Assembly (NCBI GenBank): GCA_038503075.1
Contig: JBCAML010000010.1
Location: 1,426,001 to 1,490,000 of the forward strand
Origin: Gyromitra esculenta
Taxonomy: Eukaryota; Ascomycota; Pezizomycetes; Pezizales; Discinaceae
DNA length: 64,000 nucleotides
Direction of reading: 5' to 3'
Below the pieces are notes generated by a model that made no database searches, was not told where the DNA came from, and saw only the letters and a list, made by a program, of their open reading frames with translations. The position numbers were made by a program, and so were the translations under genes. This document shows, piece after piece, positions 9,937 to 19,317 of this stretch (its first letter is position 1; every line of letters begins with the position of its first letter).

Positions 9937-10106
9937 TGTGAGGGAAGGGAGGCGTCGGTGTTGGTTCGGGTGGTATTAACGCGAATGTATTCCTGGTCCA
10001 ACCACTCTGGGAGAATGAGGATAGGTTGGGGGGTCGTTGTTTTCCTTGAAGTAGTGCAAGGAAACAAGGAGCGAAGGGTTTGTTTGATCCAGTTATTTGG
10101 CCCCAT
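9933..10106 (-). CDS. Leader small ORF overlapping the gag start (57 aa)
   Basis: ATG at 10104-10106, stop TGA at 9933-9935 sharing bases with the gag ATG (sequence ATGA), so gag could be reached by termination and reinitiation. It is the first ATG-started frame found here between the 5' LTR and gag. The peptide is basic in the first half and ends with L-P-E-W-L-D-Q-E-Y-I-R-V-N-T and a Thr-rich tail. A collinear relative exists at 4324-4500 with conserved residues but different codons. I do not recognise the peptide. It could instead be a pure translational control ORF or the first exon of a fused Gag; the synonymous pattern argues that the peptide matters. Confidence 0.55.
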   Translation of the reverse strand: MGPNNWIKQTLRSLFPCTTSRKTTTPQPILILPEWLDQEYIRVNTTRTNTDASLPSQ

Positions 10107-10157
10107 AAAGTAGGGGAATTGTTCGGCGTAGACTGGATGTAGAGGGTGTGGATGAGG

Positions 10158-10166
10158 AAGCAACGT
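10158..10166 (-). promoter_or_regulatory. Putative self-priming primer-binding site
   Basis: Two nucleotides inside the 5' LTR, the minus strand reads ACGTTGCTT. There is no TGG start expected of a tRNA-primed site. The 9 nt are perfectly complementary to AAGCAACGT in the LTR (10383-10391 and 4787-4795), about 45-50 nt downstream of the TATATAAG box, that is, near the expected 5' end of the transcript. Pairing of the mRNA 5' end with this site is how Tf1-type elements prime reverse transcription. Confidence 0.6.
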
Positions 10167-10168
10167 AA

Positions 10169-10580
10169 TCTCAAGGGGCAAGGTTTATCTTCAAGCTCTC
10201 GGGTATCCCCCGAGACGAGCAGTGCTACTTGAAGGGAAAACTAAGCGACGAGAGCACTCACGATGTTCCACAGGCTCTACGAAGTGTCTCAAGTATAGAG
10301 GACTTGAGGGCGGCGACAGCGTAAGGTTATGAGGTATAACCGAAGGTTGTATTGTAAAATACAAGAGTGTTTACTATAGAAGACGTTGCTTAAGGAAAGA
10401 GAAGAAAAGGTACAACAAGAGGGGGAATCCCTTCGCTTATATACTCGTAATCCACCTCTTTGATGACAAACGTATGACTCATTGTAAGGGAAACCAAGGG
10501 AAACACATAGAACAACCAACGAAACATCGCAACAAAACACCTATACCGCTAACCGAACAACGCGACAACCATCCATGAAA
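10169..10580 (-). repeat. 5' LTR of the intact gypsy element (412 bp)
   Basis: Matches 4573-4984. On the minus strand it holds the TATATAAG promoter box (10437-10444), the AAGCAACGT block (10383-10391) that can pair with the primer-binding site, and the GGATA hairpin (10197-10215) near its end. It is followed by the flank repeat GATCC (10581-10585). Confidence 0.95.
10197..10215 (-). promoter_or_regulatory. LTR hairpin with GGATA loop (5' LTR)
   Basis: Minus strand TCTCGGG-GGATA-CCCGAGA, a 7-bp perfect stem with a 5-nt loop; the 3' LTR copy is at 4601-4619. The old LTR has the same loop with four changed base pairs in the stem (4013-4031). It lies in the transcribed leader, upstream of the primer-binding site. 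Confidence 0.6.
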
Positions 10581-10585
10581 GATCC

Positions 10586-10731
10586 CTACTTTGAACCCTA
10601 CGGTTATCTTTTAGCGGTTCATAAGAAGCAGTTAGGACTTGCGCCTGTGTATTGTGTTGCGGATAGCAACCGGGCAGGTTATAGCGTCTAGATTGTTATC
10701 TAAAGCTTCTTGGAGATTTCCTGTGCGGTAA
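10586..10731. other. Flank between gypsy insertion and LINE
   Basis: Continues the sequence interrupted at 4567 by the gypsy insertion. No ORF or known element is recognisable; probably older transposon-derived DNA. The LINE's 5' truncation point lies at or before its right end. Confidence 0.4.
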
Positions 10732-11259
10732 GAAGTACCGGTCTTACACTCTGAAGCTATCCTCTACGCCGCCGACATCCAAATCACCGGCGCAAGATTC
10801 CTCAAAACGGATGCTGCCCTCCGTGCCACAAAGAAAACTACCTCGGTAGTCATCTCCTGCTCCGCAAATGATGCCAAGAAAATTGGCTCTTCAATCAAAC
10901 TCTTTTCTCGACCTCGCAAGGCCAACATTATGTGGTCTGCCTCTTCAACAACCCAATGCAAAAAATGTTGGGGCTTCGGCCATGCTACCGCTGGCTGCAA
11001 AGCCCTAACCCATACTTGCCCCATCTGCTCAAACGATCACCCAAGGCACGAACATCGCTGCTCCATCCCTACATGCCCAGGAGGCGGCAATGACAAACCT
11101 ATTATCAACTGCTGCCCCATTTCTCCAACCGTATGCATTAACTGCAACGGAAACCATACCGCTACCGATCTCCAATGCCCTATTCGCAAGACTATTCTGG
11201 ACAAATCTAGTATCAAATCAGCCACACCAGCCGCTGATACATCCATGTCATCCGAATAA
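10732..11259 (+). CDS. LINE ORF1, C-terminal part (nucleic-acid-binding, zinc knuckles)
   Basis: The frame is open from 10732 to the TAA at 11257-11259; the first ATG is 10930, but coding character starts before it (I-T-G-A-R-F-L-K, then T-T-S-V-V-I-S), so the true N-terminus is lost. After about 70 residues come cysteine clusters C-K-K-C-W-G-F-G-H-A-T-A-G-C (CCHC), then C-P-I-C...H and C-I-N-C-N-G-N-H, typical of ORF1 proteins that coat LINE RNA. The stop is separated from the ORF2 start by two bases (TAA TT ATG), consistent with coupled translation. Confidence 0.8.
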   Translation, partial: EVPVLHSEAILYAADIQITGARFLKTDAALRATKKTTSVVISCSANDAKKIGSSIKLFSRPRKANIMWSASSTTQCKKCWGFGHATAGCKALTHTCPICSNDHPRHEHRCSIPTCPGGGNDKPIINCCPISPTVCINCNGNHTATDLQCPIRKTILDKSSIKSATPAADTSMSSE

Positions 11260-11261
11260 TT

Positions 11262-14200
11262 ATGCCTAGACACCCCCCCCTCAAAAAGCTTCGCCTCCCT
11301 CCTTTCAGCGTTGTCCAGCATAACTGCGCCAGAAGTTCTAAAATCTTTCATTCTTTATTTTCATCTTTTAAAACCACACCCTCAATTGTTGCTATCCAAG
11401 ATCCGTACCTTTGGAACAACAAGCCTCTCAAAGCGCCAGGATATTATCTTCTCATCCCCTCTATTCTCCCCAACCAAAAAATCAGAGTATGCACTTACAT
11501 ATCTATTGATTTCACCAACTCGTACCAAGCCAGTTTTCTAGTTGAAAACTATCTTCGAGATGATATGATTAATATCTTTCTCACCTTCAAAAACCCAATA
11601 TTCGACGAATCCACCTACAACATCAATATCCTGAACATCTATAATCGTGCTAGACCCGATTCAGGTGGACATTTTATTCATCCTTCCAAAAAAATTTTTA
11701 ACCGTGACATTCCTACACTCATAGTGGGAGACTTCAACATCCACCACCCCTCCACGGATCCATTACGGAATATCTCCTCCCAAGACTACAATGAAGGGGA
11801 AAAATATCACTCATCTGCAAACATATCCTCCTTCAAATGCCTCAATACAGCCGGCATATTCACAAGATTTCCATACGACTCCCACTCCAGACCAAGTGTA
11901 CTGGATCTCAGCTTCGGCAATTCGCACATTCTTCCATTCATTAAAAAATGGAACGCTAATCTTTCTTCTACTGGCTCCGATCATATTCCCATCAGCATTC
12001 ACCTCTCCACCCCTAAATTCTACACATCGAAACCCTCTCCAGACTGGTCTAAAACAGACTGGAAGAAACTAATGCCTCTAATCAAAGATCTTAAAATCCC
12101 CGCCCCCCCTATTCTCCCTAACCTCGATTCATGGTTTCATGATTCTTTAAAACTTGTCACAACTCCCCTCACATCTTGCACCCCCACAAAGAGGCCTTCT
12201 GTTTGGTCCAAAAAGTGGTGGTCTCCCCTTTTATCTGAACTTCGAAGAATATTTCATTCGGTCGATAGATCTCACAAATCTAAATTTCGTGGCCGCAAAG
12301 CCCCTCCATCAGAAGAGGTTAAAAAAGCTAAATATGCTTATTTTCACAAAATCGCTCGATGCAAAAAAAATCATTGGAATTCCTTCCTCGCCTCTGCATC
12401 CCCCTCAGACATTTGGGCCGCTAAAAGACTCAAAACCTCCTCCAACAGTGAAGCATTTCCCAATCTTCCCAATATCAATTCCCCCTCTCAACTCGCCTCT
12501 ACTCTAATTGAACATTTTTTTCCTCCGAAAGAAAATCCACCCGCGCCCAACTACTTTCCTCACAGCGACTTCATCGAGATAGACTTCGACGAAATTTCCA
12601 AAGCCCTTAGCTCTTCTTCTAGCTCGTCTGCACCTGGACCTGATACTATTCCTTATAGCATCTGGAAAAGAATTAATGTAATCAACCCACAAATCATCCA
12701 CCAATTACTCAATCCACTAGCACGCTACGGATATCACCCGCTACAACTCAAAAAAGCCTTCGGCATCGTACTCCCGAAACCCAACAAGGATTCATATGAC
12801 TCCCCAGCTTCATTCCGAGAAATTGTACTACTCGAAACACTCTCAAAAATCCTCGAGAGGATATTCGCTACTCGCTTAGCTTTTCTCTCCCGATCAAACG
12901 GACTTATTCACCCAAATCAATGCGGCTCATTATCACTTATCTCCACTGGTGACGCAATTTCCGCACTTCTTCACGATATCCAACTACTTCAAGCCGCCGA
13001 CAAAAAAGTCTCTACCCTCTTCCTTGATATCAAAGGAGGGTTTGACAACGTCAATCCCCATATCCTCAAAAAGAGACTCCTTGATCATAATATTCCTCAA
13101 TATATGACCTCTTGGATTATTTCCTTTTTACATTCGCGCGAATGCGCCCTCCTTTTTAAAGGCTCCCCCCGTACCTTTTTACCAGTCTCTGTTGGAGTTC
13201 CTCAAGGCTCCCCCATCTCTCCCCTTCTCTTTTGCATTTACGTAGCTCCCCTCCACTTGCAAAACGAGTTTAAATTTACCTTTTCATACGTTGACGACTT
13301 TGCAATTACGGTCTTCTCCAACTCCTCCAGAAAGAATGCTAAGCTCCTTGAAAAAGCCGCGCACGATATCAACCAAATCGGCCAAGCTATCAAAGTCAGC
13401 TTTTCCATTCCGAAAACCGAACTCATCCATTGGACAACAATCCACAATCGCCTCCCTCCAACACCAGGCGCCGCCATTAACTTAAATGGCCACTCCTTTC
13501 AACCCCTAACATGTATTAGATGGCTAGGATTTTGGTTGTCCTATAATTTTAACACCAATTCCCACTTTCTCAAACGCCTCTCTTCGGCACAAAAGACCTT
13601 TTTTGCCATCAAATCTCTCTCTTCCTCAGGCTCCGGATTAACGAGTCATAATGCCCGCAAACTAGCAATGGGCCTTATCAGGCCCATCCTCTCATATGGT
13701 ATGAATGTTTTTACACCATCCGCTTCCATTTTACGCAAAATAAACCCATTTTGGAACAATGTCCTAAGATGGATTACAAACTGCTTCTCCTCCACCAACA
13801 TTGGAGCCCTAACAAGGGAAGCCTCTCTCCCGCCAATGTTAGCCTTTGCACACTATCTTAGAAGACGTCATGCTATACGCATAGCCACCCTTCCTGTTTT
13901 ATTTAACCCCGCCTCAGCTCGCCTTCCGCCAAATTTTCAAGCAGATGGCAAACCTCTTCCTCTCTTACGAACCCATTTAAAAGGCCTAGGCGCCAGAAGA
14001 CCCAGACCATGGAACTCTAACGCCAAAAGCCGAGTTCGTCCCCTAGTTATAGACTCCTTTGCAAACGAAGCGTGGAAGTTTCTCCCCGCCAATTATTATC
14101 CAGGAGCTTCAGGTCCCATTCTGAAGAAACCCAATCCCAATCGCGCAATGATAATCGAAGCCAGTAATGCTGCTATCAACTCCCAACTCATCAAAGATTG

Positions 14201-14684
14201 GGACTCGTACACACCAAGCCCCGATTATTACCCTTATCCTACTTCTACGCTACCACACCTGTTCATGAAATTTTCAAAGTTCATGGCAGGACGCATACAT
14301 CAAATGAGAGCCCATAAAAGCTATCTCAAAGCTCACACCTCCTGGTCTCACAACGACCCTACATCGTGTCCCCTCTGCGGTGACACCCTTCAAAATTTTT
14401 CTCACGCTATTCTACATTGTTTTGCACTGTCATCCGAACGAAGTTTATTTATTCCCTTTATAAATTCCCTAGATGCAGACTCTCCAATTTGGAACAATAT
14501 TTCATCCTTAATTGCTCTTGCCGAATTTATTTCAAAAACAAGAACAAATTTTCCTTCAATTAAAGAAATTGTTTTTTCAGATCTTTCATCTTCCGGCTCG
14601 TCAGATATTTTATCATCTGTTTCTTTACATTCTACATCATCTCTTTTTTCCTTATTAAATTTTTTTGATTTAATGGAGGACTAA
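11262..14684 (+). CDS. LINE ORF2: APE-type endonuclease and reverse transcriptase
   Basis: 1140 residues, unbroken. N-terminal apurinic-like endonuclease: V-V-Q-H-N-C near 17, A-I-Q-D-P-Y near 44, V-G-D-F-N-I-H near 155, G-S-D-H-I-P near 240. Reverse transcriptase in the middle: L-F-L-D-I-K-G-G-F-D, G-V-P-Q-G-S-P-I-S-P, and catalytic Y-V-D-D at 676-679. The C-terminus has a C-P-L-C-G-D...H...C cluster near 1036-1055. I see no RNase H domain, which many Tad-clade ORF2 proteins carry. The endonuclease nicks target DNA and the RT copies the LINE RNA at the nick. All active-site residues look intact. Confidence 0.92.
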   Translation: MPRHPPLKKLRLPPFSVVQHNCARSSKIFHSLFSSFKTTPSIVAIQDPYLWNNKPLKAPGYYLLIPSILPNQKIRVCTYISIDFTNSYQASFLVENYLRDDMINIFLTFKNPIFDESTYNINILNIYNRARPDSGGHFIHPSKKIFNRDIPTLIVGDFNIHHPSTDPLRNISSQDYNEGEKYHSSANISSFKCLNTAGIFTRFPYDSHSRPSVLDLSFGNSHILPFIKKWNANLSSTGSDHIPISIHLSTPKFYTSKPSPDWSKTDWKKLMPLIKDLKIPAPPILPNLDSWFHDSLKLVTTPLTSCTPTKRPSVWSKKWWSPLLSELRRIFHSVDRSHKSKFRGRKAPPSEEVKKAKYAYFHKIARCKKNHWNSFLASASPSDIWAAKRLKTSSNSEAFPNLPNINSPSQLASTLIEHFFPPKENPPAPNYFPHSDFIEIDFDEISKALSSSSSSSAPGPDTIPYSIWKRINVINPQIIHQLLNPLARYGYHPLQLKKAFGIVLPKPNKDSYDSPASFREIVLLETLSKILERIFATRLAFLSRSNGLIHPNQCGSLSLISTGDAISALLHDIQLLQAADKKVSTLFLDIKGGFDNVNPHILKKRLLDHNIPQYMTSWIISFLHSRECALLFKGSPRTFLPVSVGVPQGSPISPLLFCIYVAPLHLQNEFKFTFSYVDDFAITVFSNSSRKNAKLLEKAAHDINQIGQAIKVSFSIPKTELIHWTTIHNRLPPTPGAAINLNGHSFQPLTCIRWLGFWLSYNFNTNSHFLKRLSSAQKTFFAIKSLSSSGSGLTSHNARKLAMGLIRPILSYGMNVFTPSASILRKINPFWNNVLRWITNCFSSTNIGALTREASLPPMLAFAHYLRRRHAIRIATLPVLFNPASARLPPNFQADGKPLPLLRTHLKGLGARRPRPWNSNAKSRVRPLVIDSFANEAWKFLPANYYPGASGPILKKPNPNRAMIIEASNAAINSQLIKDWDSYTPSPDYYPYPTSTLPHLFMKFSKFMAGRIHQMRAHKSYLKAHTSWSHNDPTSCPLCGDTLQNFSHAILHCFALSSERSLFIPFINSLDADSPIWNNISSLIALAEFISKTRTNFPSIKEIVFSDLSSSGSSDILSSVSLHSTSSLFSLLNFFDLMED

Positions 14685-14898
14685 TCTTTTCACGCTACTT
14701 TTTGGCTTATGGCATGTGCATGTCAGTAGGGAACATCTGTTTAAGGAAAATCTTTTCAGTTTTAAAAGTTTTGTTTTAGTTTTGGAGGGTTGTAGGGACT
14801 TAGGGTTTTGTTCACGCTATAACTTCGGTTGCATGTGATATTCTTGTACCTTTTATATTAAAACAATGAAACAATGATTTAACAAAAAAAAAAAAAAA
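14685..14898 (+). repeat. LINE 3' UTR and A-tail
   Basis: Ends with AACAATGATTTAAC followed by a 14-A run (14885-14898). The last 90 bp are shared with the fragments at 15742-15833 and 37553-37649 (minus), which identifies them as 3' ends of the same family. Confidence 0.85.
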
Positions 14899-15741
14899 TT
14901 TTGGAAAGTGTTTGGCGTCTTAGTGAAGCATACCAAAATTAGGGATTTTTGACAAGACTCAGAATTAAGCCCATAAAAAGCCCCACACATCAATTACAAA
15001 CTCACACTCTTATGACATAATTAATAATTGCCTATTCATTGCCCTGGAAAGAGCATGGACTAAAAGGTGATATCTAGCAGGCTGATCAAGCAGTACCCAG
15101 GGGAAGCCAAGTGTCGGAATTGAATATCCAACAACAACAGAGACCAGCCTCTTAATACCTACTACCTTTTTTTAACTATGCTGTAGGATATGACTGAAAG
15201 AAACCTATAGAAAATACCTACAGAATTTGAAGCAACCTAAGCAAACCGTTGCTGAGAAACCAATGGTAGTTGCTATGGGATGACTAGTGTAAAAAATACC
15301 CCGCCCCGGGTACCATATATATATATATGTGAAGATAATTTTATGCAACATTGATAAGAAAAAGTCAAAAAATAATAGACTTACACATTCACTTACTGCA
15401 TCATGCACAAGAAAAGATAATCGGAATCATATGATCATCTCTCCTGAAGAAATAGTTGCTATAATTTCAAAAGGGCATACATACATGTATACGTATACGT
15501 AGTAAAATCACTATCTTTAGAATTGATAGGTAAAAATAAAGCCTATCTTTACTTTTTTTTATAACTTTTCATTTAAAACATCTAGACGTCTTAGATTATT
15601 CACCATGAAATCTTCTTGCTAAGATAGTTTATAATGTGGTTGTGATACCAAACATTTAGTGTAGCACCCATGGTTGTCATGGGGGAGGGGCTGAACACTT
15701 TCCGAAAATGCGAGCACACTGCAGATAATACAAAAATTAGA
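14899..15741. other. Gene-free AT-rich spacer
   Basis: Short broken frames on both strands, an (AT)n run near 15315-15330 and T-rich tracts. No gene is supported. Confidence 0.6.
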
Positions 15742-15833
15742 GGGATTTTCTTTTGTTCATGCCATAACTTCTGTTGCATGTGATATTCTTGTACCCTAAA
15801 ACAATGAAACAACGATTTAACAAAAAAAAAATC
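15742..15833 (+). mobile_element. 5'-truncated LINE 3' tail
   Basis: About 92 bp homologous to 14800-14898, ending in an A-run (15822-15831). It is flanked by an 11-bp duplication with one mismatch: CAAAAATTAGA (15731-15741) and CAAAAGTTAGA (15834-15844). It is a dead-on-arrival insertion. Confidence 0.8.
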
Positions 15834-16003
15834 CAAAAGTTAGAACCCAAACGCCCAGCCTGCCCCCTCCACATTAACCCTTTACCCGCTTTTGGAAAGA
15901 GAGAAATGCTCGCCTGTACAACACTTGATACTATAGATCTTTGTAATAAAAATAAACTGAGAGAAAAAGACAAGACTTATATATATCTATCCAATGACGA
16001 TAA

Positions 16004-19000
16004 CTATGGCAAATTCCCTACATATGAAACTTGATGAGGCATCTCTTCATAATACGTATGGGTATTCAGAACCAGGGATTGTTCACCCATTTCAGATGTA
16101 TTTCTAGAGAGAGTACCTAGGGTAGCTAAAAGTTCGCCTACCACTTTTTCTCCATATTCTCCGTAATACGTTGGAGTGTATTTATCAATACTAGAAGATG
16201 TGACAGGGTCCCGGCAAATCGAGCTCGAGCTAGAGATCAAGGGGTGAGGTGCAGGACTTTGATATTGTGGAAAGTTGCATGGGATACTCGATGACACATT
16301 GTTGTCGTCCAATGATGGCTCAGTCAATGAATTAGTGAGTCCAGGTGAGTCGAAAGCGGGGCAGCAAGGGCCAAATAAGCTAGTGCATGGATTCCAGGGC
16401 CCAGTTCTAGATCCGACGCAGCTGTACGGTTGGGTTGTTGGGGGTAATGAAAATACTGGTACTCCTAGTGAAAAACTATTAGTTTTAGGATACTATAATT
16501 GAAACTTAAATTTGCCGTACCACCATTCCCACTAGGTATTTCCGGTTGCGTACTAGAAGCTTTGAAAGCTTCGCAATTATTGAATTGGCCATGGTCGTGA
16601 ATGACTTGATTCAATTCCGCAAAAAGGCGGTTTATTTCATCATGCTTAGAGTTGTCATCATCGAAGCGACACGTTTCTAAATGGGCTATTAATCGAGGAG
16701 TTAACTTCCATCGAATCCTTTCGAAGTGGTCGTAGATCATGGTGTAATCTGACGGTGTGATGGAGTATTTATGAGATGTTTCAGACGTCTGATATCGGGG
16801 GCTGGATTCTGTTACGATATTATTTGCCGCCCCAAATTTCTTGGGTTCGTCGCTAATTCCTAAGTCCAATCCAACGATCTGAGCCTTCTCGTATCCACTA
16901 ATATTATCCTCGCCGGGGGCGTATGCAATATCCTCTTCTGGCACATCCTCAATATCGAGCTCCGTGGATAGTCCCTTTTCGCTGCAATTATTATTTTCTT
17001 GGCCTTCGCTGTCACACATTGTTGGTTCCTGCAATGAATCATCTAAAAAAAGATTACCACTGTTAGAATCGCTTTCAAGGACGTAAAAACGAAAAGGACT
17101 CTTCGATCACCTTCCCGGTGGGCATCAACCCGAGCATCCTCAACGAAACCTTCCATGCTGCTCTCATCGCCCATCCATCCAAGAGGCTCTAGGGTATACA
17201 GATCCGAGAAACAGATATTTGATATCCTTTCCCACGTCAAATTTCTCACTTTCAAAGCTTTGTGCTTTTGAAGGTGGCAAATGTTGAGTTTTTGTTCAAT
17301 TGGTTCAAGTCGTGCAAGTTTTGGGTGTTTATTATCCTGGTGCCTATTGATCTCAAAAGGGCTTCCAGCACAATAAGAACATCCGTCTTGTGGGCATTGT
17401 AAGTGTGGGAAATGTGCACGTCGAAGGTGCTCCCTGGTGTTCAAAGAAATTGTCAGCAAAGGCCGAGCATCACTTCGCTATAACTGAGGACTAAAAATGA
17501 CAACGTACTTCAGTTTACTCAGGTTCGGAAAGCCCGTCTCACATGCTCTAACAATCGACGTAGATGGATAGGAGTCGCCATTCATGAAAGGGCATGAAAT
17601 AAGAGATTCTTGTATGACAGAGGACTTAGAGGGTCTTTCTGGTGGCTGATCTTTTTTCCCCCTCTTTCTTCTTTCGTCCTCATCCTCTCCATTTATTTTT
17701 CTTTTTAGAGGAAGCTTTCGACCCAAAGATTCCGACTTTCGGGGAACTCGTGTTGTTGCATCATCACGGCTACGGCTCCTCCCAGTTGTGTTTTTTGCAC
17801 GGCTTGTAAAACCAATAGATGAATTGGACGAAAGCAGATCCTTTTCATTCTTTTCACCAACCAAACCGCCAAGTTTCGAAGGTTGCCATTCAGTGTCTGA
17901 AGTAAACTTAGCATTTACACTGGAGGCATCGCTATTCTCAAAGGCATAGTCAAATTTTAGAACAGCATAGCGCATCTCCGTCTCATGTAGCTCCGATTGT
18001 GCATGTGATGCAGTCTCGATGCTCGTATTTTTGTGGAGAATTTCGATTTCCCAAGTGGCTGCCTTTGCAAGTACAGGGGTTGAAAAGGGTAGTTCGGATG
18101 AGTTCTGGGGAGCTTCTTTGCAAAACACTGGGGCTGCTCTAGACGGGGCTTTCGTACCCTCGTCGTTGCTCTCTCGCGCTATGCTTTGGACAAGATATCG
18201 GACCAATTGGTCTGGTTCTTTAGAAGAGCTAGACATAGCCGTACTTTTATCAACCCCACGGTTAGGGATCCCGTATGTGAGTGACTTTCTCTCTGCATCC
18301 ACTTCGTCCTCTAGAAATATCATATCCAAGGATAAATCATCTAGCGGGATACCCGTGATGCTACCTATACCCTTATCTGCAAGAATTTGATCTTTTGTGT
18401 AGAAGTAGGAGCCGGGGTCCAATCTAAACGGCTGCAAATGTTGGTAAAAGTCGTAGAAGTTCCTCTCCAACCCGTTGGTGTATTTGCCGTGACTGGAAGG
18501 GCCGACATGAGGCTGGAATAATTCTATATCGTGGGCTAGCTGGTGACTTATACCTATATCCAAATTTGTCAGCGTGATGTTGATAGGTGGAAGGGATAAA
18601 ATCTACAATTTTGAGTATTCTCGAGATCCAAGTCTCCTGGGTTAAGCTGCAATGGCAGACTTTCAAATATTGCTACAGGATCTCCATATATCAGCAGGGA
18701 AATTGAAGTAATTCAATTAAAATAATTTATCTTAGTACCTGTAGATCCAATACTCCACACTCCAGCGTTATCTAATCTCAGAAAAAATTCTAAATCCTTG
18801 CTACGTAGATAGTCCGATGGTCTGTCGTTGGCATCAGGCTTGTTGGACAGACTACCTATGTCTCAGGGTTAGGGCTCTCAAAGACCCAGACGAGAGTAAC
18901 TCACGATCCCAACAGTACAGGTCCGCGAACCGGATTTTCACTGCATAGTTGTGCCAGAGCCCCATCACAGGGACTCTGAAAGGCGTCCTTCGGATTGGGA

Positions 19001-19058
19001 GTAGATTTAGAGGTGGATAAGTCCCCTTCATAGCGAACGAGTGATACTTTCTCCTCAT
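16004..19058 (-). CDS. C2H2-type zinc-finger protein A (7 exons, about 895 aa)
   Basis: Hand model on the minus strand: 18905-19058, 18739-18855, 18607-18672, 17509-18553, 17111-17433, 16521-17042, 16004-16464. Introns are 49-75 nt; several have clear branch motifs (CTAAC, CTGAC) and a GTGAGT donor at 18904. Every junction keeps frame and the last exon reaches a stop at 16004. The zinc-binding part is about residues 433-500: C-P-F...C...G-F...L-S-K-L-K, an intron, then E-H-L-R-R-A-H, followed by C-P-Q-D-G-C-S-Y-C and H-Q-D-N-K-H. An upstream conserved-looking block contains V-K-I-R-F-A-D-L-Y-C-W-D and D-L-E-F-F-L-R-L-D-N. The region before the finger is basic (K-R-K, R-R-K-R-G-K-K), possibly a nuclear signal. 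The start is uncertain: ATG at 19058 gives an in-frame protein, but the frame from ATG 19317 looks coding up to about 18970. Probably a DNA-binding nuclear protein; targets unknown. Confidence 0.72.
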
Positions 19059-19317
19059 GAGTTCTCCTCAGTCCCAGCAGCCGCTGTGGAGGGCGTTTGC
19101 TTCTTGATGGCCTTTCTATTTCTCTCTCCTCGATAATAACTTGAACCTTGTTATCTGAAGGATGGAGCAGATGTTCAAATAGAAATCTGCTGCTCTTCTT
19201 CGTCTTGGGACACCGTCGCTTGCTTAGCCAGCCCTTGAGCTGCGATGGGAAATGCATGGTTGAGATCAAGGCCGGGGTGAGGGGGGCGGTTTTGTTTACA
19301 GGCTGTGCATGTGACAT
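18970..19317 (-). other. Possible alternative 5' coding segment of gene A
   Basis: An ATG at 19317 opens a protein-like frame (L-K-G-W-L-S-K-R-R-C-P; then I-I-E-E-R-E-I-E-R-P and V-S-L-V-R-Y-E-G-D) that overlaps the first exon of gene A in a different frame. No intron with usual signals joins the two frames in phase. Either the annotated ATG at 19058 is right and this frame is chance, or a one-base change has broken the gene. Confidence 0.35.

Larger units (their letters stand above)
4573..10580 (-). mobile_element. Intact Ty3/gypsy chromodomain LTR retrotransposon
   Basis: A complete 6.0-kb element read on the minus strand: 5' LTR 10169-10580, primer-binding site 10158-10166, leader ORF 9933-10106, gag 8677-9936, pol 4997-8680 in the -1 frame, polypurine tract about 4988-4996, 3' LTR 4573-4984. 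The 5-bp sequence GATCC is repeated at 4568-4572 and 10581-10585, the expected target duplication. I saw no difference between the two LTRs, and the gag and pol frames are unbroken, so the insertion is recent and possibly active. The LTR ends lack the usual TG...CA. Chromodomain and GPF motifs in pol place it among the chromoviruses. It inserted into older sequence of its own family, splitting the region between 4567 and 10586. Confidence 0.95.
10732..14898 (+). mobile_element. 5'-truncated LINE (Tad-like non-LTR retrotransposon)
   Basis: Carries the C-terminal part of ORF1 with zinc knuckles, a complete endonuclease/RT ORF2, a 200-bp 3' UTR and an A-tail (14885-14898). The 5' end is missing: the ORF1 frame hits a stop at 10729-10731, and I could not find a target duplication. 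Its 3' end sequence recurs as short insertions at 15742-15833 and 37553-37649. The long intact ORF2 argues against repeat-induced point mutation of this copy. Confidence 0.88.
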
